Below, in pieces: positions 43,562-53,380 of a stretch of 64,000 nucleotides of DNA. Numbering within the stretch: position 1 is the stretch's first letter; every line of letters starts with the position of its first letter. A program made the translations under genes and the position numbers. This stretch comes from Acipenser ruthenus (Eukaryota > Chordata > Actinopteri > Acipenseriformes > Acipenseridae): the NCBI RefSeq assembly GCF_902713425.1, contig NC_081198.1, positions 20,381,188 through 20,445,187 on the forward strand. The letters run 5' to 3'. The notes beneath the pieces were generated by a model. That model saw only the letters and a program-made list of their open reading frames with translations, was not told where the DNA came from and did no database searches.

Positions 43562-44300
43562 CCTTCAGCTGGCTCCTCCGATTGGGGTGGGAGAAGCCTC
43601 TGGACGTCCGGGTTGTCTCTCTCTACGGAAAAGAGACAACGTAAGCAGCAAATCTGGGCAGTTGAAGGAACTATTACTTTAGTCCCTGAGGAGATGGTCG
43701 CCTCGCAAGAGGGACCCCCTCCCCAGGTGAACGGTGTCCTTCCCTGGCGGAGTAGGGGGCGCTGCTTGGCACCGAGACCACGTAGGAAGAATCGTGGCTG
43801 TGACACCTCCTCGGGGTCCGGGGCCGCCCTCTGCTCCTCCCAGATGGCGCCCTCTGCTGGGCGCCTGCTGCTCTCTCGGTCTGGATCTCGATTACAATCA
43901 AGGGCTGGGGATGAGGTCGTCTAGGTCATCAAAGGGTCCTCAAAGGTCGTCTGGATGGTAGGTCCTCCTTCTCTCTAACTCCAGGAACGTCTGGAAAAGC
44001 CGGAACCGCCTGAAAAAGAAAAAAACGGGAACCGCCTGAAAAAGAAAAAACTACTCTCAACAGTCAACAAAATCTTGAAAGACCCTCGGCCTGGATTGGG
44101 CAAGCCAAAACCAGACTGAGCATTAGTCTTCCAAAAAGTTGCCGAGCTGAAGAAAGCCAGTCAAAAATAAAAAAAAATTCTGTTCCTCCTCACCCGAACA
44201 AACCTCTCACAGACCCTCGGAGGGAGCGGGCAATGCCACTACCCTCTAAGCCTTAGTCTTAGAAAGATTTATTCGAACTGAAGAGAAGCCAGAGTATATG
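43562..44300 (-). other. H1 5' untranslated region
   Basis: About 740 bp, G+C-rich near ORF1. It contains a direct repeat of GGAACCGCCTGAAAAAGAAA near 44000-44050 and a diverged pair of blocks containing AGACCCTCGG near 44078 and 44211. No gene. The promoter, if internal, is not recognisable. Confidence 0.6.
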
Positions 44301-44596
44301 GCTGGCTAAGAAGGACCTGGCATAGGGACATGTTCCACCACACTTGTCTGGTTAGCTGCATGCTCCCAGGAAACAAACTGCTGCTGTCTACATCATCATC
44401 ACATGTGAATAAAAGAAAGAAAGACAGCAAGAAAGAAAGAGAGAAAGAAAGAGAAAGAAAGAAAGAGAGAAAGAAAAAAAAAGAAGTAAAACGGCGGGAA
44501 AACTTGCATCAACACTGGCACTCTCCCTCCAGCAGGGGTAGACAAAATGCTCACAGGAGAGATCCAGATCTGACTTTGACCAACGTTAGAGAAAGG
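44301..44596 (-). repeat. Partial U2 spacer between H1 and the next U2
   Basis: Starts at GGCTGGCTAAGAAGGACC (first spacer type), microsatellite about 44411-44482, then U2 3' flank with 3' box. The U2 promoter half that would precede it is absent. Confidence 0.88.
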
Positions 44597-44783
44597 TGTG
44601 CACCGTTCCCGGAGGTACTGCAATACCGGGCCGATGCGTGGAGTGGACGGAGCAAGCCCCTGTTCCATCTCCCGATTCCAAAAATCAATTTAATATATGG
44701 TCCCCTGATAGGGGACGTATCAGATATTAAACTGATAAGAACAGATACTACACTTGATCTTAGCCAAAAGGCCGAGAAGCGAT
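44597..44783 (-). ncRNA. RNU2: U2 snRNA, complete, consensus sequence
   Basis: 187 nt, array consensus. Own PSE-like and distal elements to the right (44784-45040) and 3' box to the left. It is the only complete U2 between H1 and H2. Confidence 0.95.
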
Positions 44784-45385
44784 GGCGACTTGGCCCTTGC
44801 CCGGGGCCCCCCAGCCCGAACGGCACAGGGGGATTCAAAGGTGGGTGCAAAATTTCAAGCACAAGCAGACCCCAAAAAAACGGGCTGCTGCTTCCAGAGG
44901 GGAAATGTGCAATTTAAGCAGGAGAAAACAAAACAAAGCAAAAACACACACATAACACCAAAAACAAAACATAAACTGGCGGAGTGCGTCTTACAAATAG
45001 TCATGCCAAGCTGCTATGCTGTGCAAGGTGCCTTGGGTAACTACAACTGTGCCTCGCTGGCTGGCTGGCTTGCTAAGAAGGTCCTGGCATAGGGACATGC
45101 TCCACCACACTTGTCTGGTTAGCTGCATGCTCCCAGGAAACAACCTGCTGCTGTCTACATCATCACCACATGTGAATAAAAGAAAGAAAGACAGCAAGAA
45201 AGAAAGAGAGAAAGAAAGAGAGAAAGAGAGAAAGAAAGAGAGAAAGAAAGAAAGAGAGAAAGAAAAAAAAAGAAGTAAAACGGCGGGAAAACTTGCATCA
45301 ACACTGGCACTCTCCCTCCAGCAGGGGTAGACAAAATGCTCACAGGAGAGATCCAGATCTGACTTTGACCAACGTTAGAGAAAGG
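44784..45385 (-). repeat. U2 array spacer, second type
   Basis: Complete spacer with the GGCTTGCTAAGAAGGTCC and AACAACCTG variants. Microsatellite about 45181-45270. Confidence 0.9.
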
Positions 45386-45519
45386 TGTGCACCGTTCCCG
45401 GAGGTACTGCAATACCGGGCCGATGCGTGGAGTGGACGGAGCAAGCCCCTGTTCCATCTCCCGATTCCAAAAATCAATTTAATATATGGTCCCCTGATAG
45501 GGGACGTATCAGATATTAA
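45386..45519 (-). pseudogene. RNU2: U2 snRNA 3' portion (nt ~54-187) downstream of H2
   Basis: U2 from the stem-loop IIa loop (TTAATATCTG) to the 3' end, consensus. The 5' third is missing because H2 inserted there with loss of the upstream side. Confidence 0.9.
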
Positions 45520-46169
45520 TACTCTTTTATTGAGATTTTACATTTTTTACATTTACACCCATTCGTTTTTTTCATTCATTTTACATTTCTTTTAAAGATG
45601 ACATTCATGCATACAGACATACATTTTGTTTTAAAAGCATTTAAAATACATTTAAAAACACCAAGACAATTGTGCTTTGTACATGGTTAAAACAGACACA
45701 GATTAAAATCAACATGAAAAAAACCTGTGCTGCTTTAAAAGTGACTGGAAAAAAAGAACCATCTATAAAAAACCAGTGTTTGTGAGGGCCGGGGAGTGCT
45801 CTCTAAAAAAGTTCAAAAGTGAACATAAAACTAGATCTAAAACAGGGACAGGGGAAAAGGGACAGTGTATAGTACAGTGAGTTAAAATTCTAAAATTTTA
45901 AAACACTTAAAATGTAACTTTTAATAGTTTACATTAAAAATCTTAAAGATACATAAAACAAAACAAAACAAAATCAAATAAAACATTCAACGTAAATCAA
46001 ATAAAAGTCCATAAAACTGAAACAAAAAGACTACATAAAACCAGGGCACCGTTGAAAAAACGGTCATGCCAGCTAAAAAGGGCGGAATGCTGGCATGACA
46101 AAATAAATAAAAGGCTTAGCGGTGCCCCGTAGTCCCGCTCCTAGGAGCTAGCGGTTCCAGTTTTTTCCT
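45520..46169 (-). other. H2 3' untranslated region
   Basis: 650 bp, A-rich. It contains an inverted pair ATGCCAGC/GCTGGCAT near 46066-46097 that could form a hairpin close to the ORF2 stop, repeated AAAACA units, and a terminal CTCAATAAAAGAGTA. It is highly conserved between H0-H3, as expected of the region recognised by ORF2. Confidence 0.6.
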
Positions 46170-49100
46170 TTATTCCATCTTCACGTCCTGAAGTCCGGCG
46201 ATCCTCCACTCCGCGCAGGCCTTGTCCTTCCCGAGGGTCCGGATGTCCAGAATTACAAAGTCCTTGATAAGAGTTTGTGCCCTTCTGGTCGTGGTGATAG
46301 TGTCTAGCTCCTGCTTGTGATAGACACAGACGTTACAGCCTTCCCACAGGATCTGCTTGACAACATTGATGACACGCCAAACGCACTTAGCTGTGCTGGT
46401 ATCGATTCCTCCCGCAGGCCCATAGAGCACAGTCTCAGCGGTCATCTTGGCCATGTCAGCAAACCTGTTTAGGAAGACAGAGACAGAGAGCCAGACACTG
46501 CCAGCCACATCACACTCCCAGAAGATATGGGCTGGTGTTTCTCTCTTGCGGCACTTTGCATAGGGGCATGTTTCTACTTGGGCTAGTCCCCTCCTGAACA
46601 TGAACGCTCGAGTGGGGAGTGCACTGTGGACGGTGTTCCATGCTATATCCTTCTGGACATTACTGAGGCAGCTGTGAGACACATTCTCCCAGATTTTTTG
46701 GCTTTGGGTGAGGGAGAAAGTAGCTACTTTTTCAATTTCCTGGGAACCGGCAAGATATTTAGTTACAGCCTTGTATTCCCAGGAGGCCAATTTTGCTTTA
46801 TCTAAGCCCAATTTATATATAGTGTCCCTTAAGGTTCTATAATACAATGGGGGGTCCCAGGAGTACGGCACGGTGTTATCAATAGTGCAGAGGCCCAAGG
46901 CCCTGAGACAGGTGGCAAAATAGAAACGATTCATGTAACATACCTTCCTGTCCAGGGCCTGGATGTTCTTGATAGTTTGCGTGAGCCCCTGCACTCGGGT
47001 GAGCTGCACAACGTCCGGGACCCCCTTACCTCCCTTCTTGTCGGCTTTACTCAGGGTGGCTCGTTTTACCCTCTCCATCTTGCTGCCCCAGATAAAGCGG
47101 TGGATAATGCGGTCCACCACTTTTTTGGTGGTCCTGTCTGGGGGAAAGATTTTTCCTACATAAGAGAGGATGGGGAACAGTATAGACTTGGTTATTAATA
47201 CTCTACCCGTCATTGTTAAGGATCTTGTGCTCCATCCGCCAATCTTTTTACGGACCTGGTTAATGGCCGCCGTCCAGCTCTGGGCCCCCGAGCTATTGTT
47301 CTCGAAAATGAGGCCCAGAATCTTGATTTTGTCCTTTTTGACAGGGTACATGTCCGACAGTTCCCTATCTACCTGCCAATTTTTAGACACGTAGACTTCG
47401 CTCTTGGACTTATTAATCACTGCCCCGGTCGCCGTGCAGTACTTCTCAAGGATATTACTAATCCGAGGTACCGACGATGTGTTGGTGCAAATGAGTGACA
47501 CATCGTCCATATATGCTGTTGTTTTGACCTGGACCCCGTTGGATCCAGGCAGCTGGAAACCAGTTATATTGGTATCCCTACGAATTGCCTGCAGGAGGGG
47601 TTCAATGCACACGACATATAGCAGTGGGGATAGTGGGCAACCCTGTCTGACCCCTGACTGGATAGATATTTTACCAGTCAGGTGCCTGTTCACCAAGACT
47701 CGGGTACTAATGTTTGTATATATGGTTTTAACCCACTCCCTAAGTCCAGGAACGAATTTCATCTGGTCCATCACTTTGTACATATATTCATGGCTTACCC
47801 TATCGAACGCCTTCTCCTGGTCAAGGTTGAACAGGCAGAGGGGATGGTTCCGTTCTCTAGAATAAGCCAGAATGTCCCTTGTTAACATTAAAATATCCGT
47901 GATGGACCTCCCTGGGACGCCACAAGCCTGGTCGGGGCCAATGACCAAAGGGAGGTGTACTTGTAGCCGGAGCATCAGAGCTTTGGCTAGTATCTTGTAA
48001 TCCACGCAAAGGAGGCTGATTGGGCGCCAATTCCGTAGATCTATAACTTCCCCTTTCTTATGAAGGAGAGTAATTACACTCTCCTGCATAGAAGGGCCCA
48101 ACAGCTTCTCCCTGTAGACCGCTCTGTAGACCTCCGCTAAATGGACTTTTAGCATGTCCCAAAAAAGATGGTAATACTCACCCGGGATGCCATCTGGACC
48201 TGGCGTCTTACCGGTGTTCATGGTCTTAACCGCCTGGGTGAGCTCCTCCAGCGTGAGTTCTGGGTCCTTCTCCTCCTCCTCGTCGTCCCGCACTGAGTCA
48301 GGCTCCAACTGGCTCAGGAACCACTCTATCAGGGTGTCATCTGTAGCTTTGATGTTATATAGGTCCCTATAGAAGTTCTCTACCACTTTTTTCACTCCCT
48401 CACTATCCTCTACTATCCTCCCCCTGCTGTCGAGCATGGAGGACATCAAGTGCCGCTTCTCCCTCGTTTTCTGGAAGAAGAAGCGAGTACACTTTTCGTC
48501 TTCCTCCATTTTTTGCACTTTTGCATTGTGCATGACCTTTCGTTGTTCCTCCCTACAAAGCACTGAAAGATCTAGCTTGGTCTGGGCTATCTCGTCGCTT
48601 ACAGGGAACCCCCAAAGCTGAAGCAGGCTCAGACGCTGGAGGGCAGCATTCAGGTGTTTATATTTGGCCCTCCTTTCTTTTGCTTTCCTCTTGCCTGCTG
48701 CTATGAAATAACCCTTAGTTCTGATTTTGACCATCTCCCACCACTCTATAGGGGAGTTGAATAGGTCACGCAAAGTGGTCCACTCAACAAGCCTGCTCTT
48801 ATGGGCTGCAGCTATGGAGGGGTCATCGAGTAAGGAGGTGTTTAATTTCCAGACCCCTGACCCCATCTGGGAGGTCTGAGGGACCTGCAATGTTACCTGC
48901 AGGAGCCTATGGTCAGAGAAGAAGACGGCCTGGGTGTCTACTGCCGTCTTCGTAAGGGAGCTGGTATGCAGGACGAGATCTATACGGGAGAAGGAGGTCC
49001 CAGATGAGCTCACCCAGGTAAAGGGAGGCACCAGGTCCTTACCTGCATCACACAGGGAGAAATCAGATATTACGGAGGACAAAACTCTACTAGAGCGGTC

Positions 49101-49613
49101 GTTGCGTGGCCTGCTCCGGTCTACGTCCCTCAGAGCACAATTGAAGTCACCTGACACGATGACGGGTACGTTCCCCAGCAGGAGTGGACGCAGCTGTGGA
49201 AAAAATTGAACTCTTTCGTTTTGGTTAGTGGGTGCGTAGACATTGACCAGTCTGAGGGGAGTTTTGTTGTATGTCACATCCACGCTCAGAATTCTACCAG
49301 GTTCTACCTCCCTGCTGCTGCGGGAGGTAATAAATGGGTTTTTAAACAGGATACCTACTCCGTCGGCTCTGGCTATGTTGGAGCCCGACCAGAAGGAGTC
49401 CCCCAGGGTCCAACTCTCCTTCAGGTCCCTATAATCAGGGCTCGACGAAATACCACACTCCTGCAGAAAGATGAGATCTGCTTTCAAGTTAGCTAGATAG
49501 TTTAGTACATCAAATCTTTTTTGTGTCTCCCTGATGCTCCTGACATTAACAGACACACATATCAGGGCCATCAGGGTAGCTAACAAGAAAAGGAGTCGCT
49601 GCGTCCACCCCAT
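46170..49613 (-). CDS. H2 ORF2, intact APE endonuclease-reverse transcriptase, 1147 aa
   Basis: ATG at 49611-49613, 5 nt after the ORF1 stop; TAA at 46170-46172. Residues 6-20 form a hydrophobic leader (RLLFLLATLMALICV). The endonuclease occupies about 20-240: SVNVRS, LQECG (E52), SGDFNC (D156, N158), SRIDL (D212) and SDH (233-235). A basic linker spans about 300-370, and an acidic DDEEEEKDPE lies near 443. Reverse transcriptase spans about 465-780: TGKTPGPDGIP, NWRPISLLCVDYKI, LDQEKAFDRVSH, SGVRQGCPLSPLLY, YMDD (701-704) and KILGLIF. The C-terminal CPYAKCRKRETPAHIFWEC is the usual Cys/His motif. It nicks target DNA and reverse-transcribes element RNA from the nick. All catalytic motifs are present. 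Confidence 0.95.
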   Translation of the reverse strand: MGWTQRLLFLLATLMALICVSVNVRSIRETQKRFDVLNYLANLKADLIFLQECGISSSPDYRDLKESWTLGDSFWSGSNIARADGVGILFKNPFITSRSSREVEPGRILSVDVTYNKTPLRLVNVYAPTNQNERVQFFPQLRPLLLGNVPVIVSGDFNCALRDVDRSRPRNDRSSRVLSSVISDFSLCDAGKDLVPPFTWVSSSGTSFSRIDLVLHTSSLTKTAVDTQAVFFSDHRLLQVTLQVPQTSQMGSGVWKLNTSLLDDPSIAAAHKSRLVEWTTLRDLFNSPIEWWEMVKIRTKGYFIAAGKRKAKERRAKYKHLNAALQRLSLLQLWGFPVSDEIAQTKLDLSVLCREEQRKVMHNAKVQKMEEDEKCTRFFFQKTREKRHLMSSMLDSRGRIVEDSEGVKKVVENFYRDLYNIKATDDTLIEWFLSQLEPDSVRDDEEEEKDPELTLEELTQAVKTMNTGKTPGPDGIPGEYYHLFWDMLKVHLAEVYRAVYREKLLGPSMQESVITLLHKKGEVIDLRNWRPISLLCVDYKILAKALMLRLQVHLPLVIGPDQACGVPGRSITDILMLTRDILAYSRERNHPLCLFNLDQEKAFDRVSHEYMYKVMDQMKFVPGLREWVKTIYTNISTRVLVNRHLTGKISIQSGVRQGCPLSPLLYVVCIEPLLQAIRRDTNITGFQLPGSNGVQVKTTAYMDDVSLICTNTSSVPRISNILEKYCTATGAVINKSKSEVYVSKNWQVDRELSDMYPVKKDKIKILGLIFENNSSGAQSWTAAINQVRKKIGGWSTRSLTMTGRVLITKSILFPILSYVGKIFPPDRTTKKVVDRIIHRFIWGSKMERVKRATLSKADKKGGKGVPDVVQLTRVQGLTQTIKNIQALDRKVCYMNRFYFATCLRALGLCTIDNTVPYSWDPPLYYRTLRDTIYKLGLDKAKLASWEYKAVTKYLAGSQEIEKVATFSLTQSQKIWENVSHSCLSNVQKDIAWNTVHSALPTRAFMFRRGLAQVETCPYAKCRKRETPAHIFWECDVAGSVWLSVSVFLNRFADMAKMTAETVLYGPAGGIDTSTAKCVWRVINVVKQILWEGCNVCVYHKQELDTITTTRRAQTLIKDFVILDIRTLGKDKACAEWRIAGLQDVKME

Positions 49614-49618
49614 AGCGA

Positions 49619-51566
49619 CTATGATTGGGAGGTCGGGACACTCTTCCTACTCTTAGCTCTACGCTTGCTTCGAGGGGGCTTGGGCTTATTTGCAACTCCC
49701 ATCACCCCTGAGAAGGTACTCACTGCTGCCTCGTCCAAGAAGGCACCGTCTTTATATGCACAGTACGTGGAGTTGTTGGGGCTATTCAACTCCCCACAAG
49801 GTAAGTCTGGTGGAACTTGCTCAGGGCCCCTCGGAACGTGTGGGTCAGCTTTGTCCTGGGGGGGGGTTATGACAGACAGCATTCTTTGGCTGTTACCGTC
49901 TGTTGAATTGGAGCTGTTAGCAGACTTCTGGCTTACCGCGTCCAGGGGTATTCCCATGTCCTCCAGTGCTGTATCTAGGAGGACCTCTAGGGGGCCCCTG
50001 GTTTTGCCCATACAAGGGAGGGGGTCAAGGATGCTTTGAAGGGAGGCCCTTCGCTTGAAGAGGGTCATTGCTACCGAGGTACTGCTGGTCAGGGAAGGTG
50101 TTGACCCCGACCTCTCCCTCGGTGCATTAGTGAACACCTCTTCTGCGAGGTGTGCTAGGGTTTGTGCCAACGACTGGGAAGGCTGGCTGGGGATGCCCTG
50201 GCTGGCTGCTACCTGCCCACTAGGCGGCAGTGTAGCCGTCCCACTCGCCTCCGTCTCTGCCTGCGAGGGCAAGACTGGGGACTTTGTGTGGACATTAGCT
50301 GGTTTTGGATCTATGGGGGCCACCTGCAACTTGCTGTCTTTGATCCTGATCTTCTTTCTTTTCCCCCCCCTCGTCTCTACCCTTTCTTTTCCCCACCCTC
50401 TGCTGGTTCTTCACTCCCTTCCCCTCCTTCTCACTCTCACTTTCACTGTCGCTTTCGCTTTCCTCCCCCACGGACTCAATCCTTATGGCGTCATAACGAG
50501 AGCCGAGGGGGAGTGCTGGCGCTGAGAGGGCCCTACTCAGGGGGGGGCCGCTGCTGGGTCCGGGCTCCCTCCCTGCCTCGTGTTCTGCATCAGAGGAGCT
50601 ACTGGAGGAGCTAGTGGAGTGGCTGTTGTACTCTCTCTCTGGGCTGGGGGAAGGGGTCCTCGTAAAACGGGACATGTCTCGGGGGCGGGGGGGTGAGGGG
50701 GGTGCTGGTGATGATGGTGGTGCTGGAGTCTGGGTCTTGGATACTGTTGGTGGTGATGTGGACTGATCTTTGTTACTTGCTCCCTCTTCCTGCTCAGGCC
50801 TAGGCTTGTTCATGTTTGCCTTGCTGGCTCTGGCCATGTTGGCATAGGAAGAGGGGCAGTCCTTAAACAGGTGCCCCTTATTTCCACACAAATTGCACTG
50901 CCTCTCTTCTCTGCAGTGGCTGGTCTCGTGGGGGGCGCCGCAGTTCCTGCACTTGACTATAGTACACGCGGCCGCCAGGTGTCCTAATTCCCCACATTTC
51001 CTGCAGAGTTTTGGCATCCCATTATAGAATACCAGCCCTCTGTTGGGCCCTAACACTATGGAGTTTGGAATGTGGCGGACGCCTCCAATGCCCGATGGAT
51101 CAACATTAAGGCGTACCAGCCACTTTCTGGCTCCTGTCCAAACCCCATCTTCGTCTGTAATTTTCCTCCCTTCTGATGACACCCTCCCATAGCGGTTAAG
51201 CCATGTTGTAATATCATAGTCGCTAACAGCCTCATTGAAAAATTGGACAGTAACAACTTTCATTTCTCTGTCTGTCAGTGCATCCACACAAAATTCTTTG
51301 TATGGAGCGAGATATTTATTCTCCCCCCAAAAGGACCACATTTCTTGTAACTTTTGGGGGTTCCTAAAACTGACCTCAAACACTTCCTTAAGCCCTGGCA
51401 ATTTCACCAAACAATTCAAGTCAGAAGGGGAAAAACCCATACCCCTCTGAAGAATGGTCCGGCTGAACTCCAGTCTCGTCAGTCCTGGTTCCGTTTCATC
51501 TTGCTTGTTTCTTGTGAAGCGCACCGCATTGTGCCTCCTGGTTTCCTGGGTTGGCCGGAACGCCAT
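49619..51566 (-). pseudogene. H2 ORF1, gag-like with three CCHC knuckles, one frame break in a C run
   Basis: ATG at 51564-51566. Open for 423 codons to 50295 and, after a one-base length difference in the C run near 50365, open again to the TAG at 49619-49621, about 649 codons in all. The N-terminal domain has LEFSRTILQRGMGF and TVQFFNEAVSDYDITTWLNRYG. Knuckles near residues 190-245 are CRKCGELGHLAAAC, CRNCGAPHETSHC (a shorter middle knuckle) and CNLCGNKGHLFKDC. A Ser/Glu-rich middle and a basic end (KPPRSKRRAKSRKS) follow. In H3 the corresponding C run is one base shorter and the frame is continuous there, so the break may be a recent slip or a sequencing error. Confidence 0.88.
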
Positions 51567-52302
51567 CCTTCAGCTGGCTCCTCCGATTGGGGTGGGAGAA
51601 GCCTCTGGACGTCCGGGTTGTCTCTCTCTACGGAAAAGAGACAACGTAAGCAGCAAATCTGGGCAGTTGAAGGAACTATTACTTTAGTCCCTGAGGAGAT
51701 GGTCGCCTCGCAAGAGGGACCCCCCCCCCAGGTGAACGGTGTCCTTCCCTGGCGGAGTAGGGGGCGCTGCTTGGCACCGAGACCACGTAGGAAGAATCGT
51801 GGCTGTGACGCCTCCTCGGGGTCCGGGGCCGCCCTCTGCTCCTCCCAGATGGCGCCCTCTGCTGGGTGCCTGCTGCTCTCTCGGTCTGGATCTCGATTAC
51901 AATCAAGGGCTGGGGATGAGGTCGTCTAGGTCATCAAAGGGTCCTCAAAGGTCGTCTGGATGGTAGGTCCTCCTTCTCTCTAACTCCAGGAACGTCTGGA
52001 AAAGCCGGAACCGCCTGAAAAAGAAAAAACGGGAACCGCCTGAAAAAGAAAAAACTGCTCTCAACAGTCAACAAAATCTTGAAAGACCCTCGGCCTGGAT
52101 TGGGCAAGCCAAAACCAGACTGAGCATTAGTCTTCCAAAAAGTTGCCGAGCTGAAGAAAGCCAGTCAAAAATAAAAAAAATTCTGTTCCTCCTCACCCGA
52201 ACAAACCTCTCACAGACCCTCGGAGGGAGCGGGCAATGCCACTACCCTCTAAGCCTTAGTCTTAGAAAGATTTATTCGAACTGTAGAGAAGCCAGAGTAT
52301 AT
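51567..52302 (-). other. H2 5' untranslated region
   Basis: 735 bp, near-identical to the H1 leader, with the same GGAACCGCC-containing direct repeat (about 52004-52055). No gene. Confidence 0.6.
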
Positions 52303-52599
52303 GGCTGGCTAAGAAGGACCTGGCATAGGGACATGTTCCACCACACTTGTCTGGTTAGCTGCATGCTCCCAGGAAACAAACTGCTGCTGTCTACATCATC
52401 ACCACATGTGAATAAAAGAAAGAAAGACAGCAAGAAAGAAAGAGAGAAAGAAAGAGAAAGAAAGAAAGAGAAAAAGAAAAAAAAAGAAGTAAAACGGCGG
52501 GAAAACTTGCATCAACACTGGCACTCTCCCTCCAGCAGGGGTAGACAAAATGCTCACAGGAGAGATCCAGATCTGACTTTGACCAACGTTAGAGAAAGG
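52303..52599 (-). repeat. Partial U2 spacer between H2 and the next U2 fragment
   Basis: Same structure as 44301-44596: starts in the GGCT repeat, microsatellite about 52414-52486, then U2 3' flank. It confirms that the H2 5' junction and its flank are duplicated with H1. Confidence 0.88.
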
Positions 52600-52733
52600 T
52601 GTGCACCGTTCCCGGAGGAACTACAATACCGGGCCGATGCGTGGAGTGGACGGAGCAAGCCCCTGTTCCATCTCCCGATTCCAAAAATCAATTTAATATA
52701 TGGTCCCCTGATAGGGGACGTATCAGATATTAA
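52600..52733 (-). pseudogene. RNU2: U2 snRNA 3' portion (nt ~54-187), split by H3
   Basis: U2 from nt 54 to the 3' end with two substitutions near the 3' stem (plus GGAGGAACTACAATACC). Its other half is at 57819-57880. AGATATTAA at 52725-52733 is the target duplication. Confidence 0.9.
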
Positions 52734-53380
52734 TACTCTTTTATTGAGATTTTACATTTTTTACATTTACACCCATTCGTTTTTTTCATTCATTTTACAT
52801 TTCTTTTAAAGATGACATTCATGCATACAGACATACATTTTGTTTTAAAAGCATTTAAAATACATTTAAAAACACCAAGACAATTGTGCTTTGTACATGG
52901 TTAAAACAGACACAGATTAAAATCAACATGAAAAAAACCTGTGCTGTTTTAACAGTGACTGGAAAAAAAGAACCATCTATAAAAAACCAGTGCTTGTGAG
53001 GGCCGGGGAGTGCTCTCTAAAAGGTTCAAAAGTGAATATAAAACTAGATCTAAAACAGGGACAGGGGAAAAGGGACAGTGTATAAAACAGTGAGTTAAAA
53101 TTCTAAAATTTTAAAACACTTAAAATGTAACTTTTAATAGTTTACATTAAAAATCTTAAAGATACATAAAACAAAACAAAACAAAATCAAATAAAACATT
53201 CAACGTAAATCAAATAAAAGTCCATAAAACTGAAACAAAAGACTACATAAAACCAGGGCACCGTTGAAAAACGGTCATGCCAGCTAAAAAGGGCGGAATG
53301 CTGGCATGACAAAATAAATAAAAGGCTTAGCGGTGCCCCGTAGTCCCGCTCCTAGGAGCTAGCGGTTCCAGTTTTTTCCT

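Larger units (their letters stand above)
37566..44300 (-). mobile_element. Element H1: stem-loop IIa-site LINE family, near full length, several breaks
   Basis: Near-identical to H2 across 6.7 kb, including the 5' leader and the unusual 5' junction with ...AGAGTATATGGCTGGCTAAG of the spacer. The last ~14 nt of the 3' end are missing, and it is fused to the spacer microsatellite instead of U2. ORF1 has several single-base length differences in G/C runs. ORF2 has a deletion of about 36 bp near 39730 that shifts the frame. The shared 5' junction means H1 and H2 are copies made by duplication of the locus, not two insertions. Confidence 0.9.
45520..52302 (-). mobile_element. Element H2: full-length stem-loop IIa-site LINE, intact ORF2
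   Basis: 6.8-kb Tx1-clade LINE in U2 orientation. The 3' end abuts U2 nt 54 with no poly(A). The 5' end abuts the spacer at GGCTGGCTAAG. Compared with an intact unit, about 332 bp (U2 nt 1-53, the promoter and the distal element) are missing at the 5' junction. ORF2 is uninterrupted. ORF1 has one break in a C run. The 5' leader is about 735 nt and the 3' UTR 650 nt. With H3 it defines an active-looking family whose U2 target differs from the Keno site. Confidence 0.93.

Noticed and set aside
43349-43924. Plus-strand frame of 191 codons opposite the H1 5' leader, repeated at 51354-51929 in H2
   Set aside because: Conserved only because H1 and H2 are near-identical. No domain, and antisense to the ORF1 start and leader.
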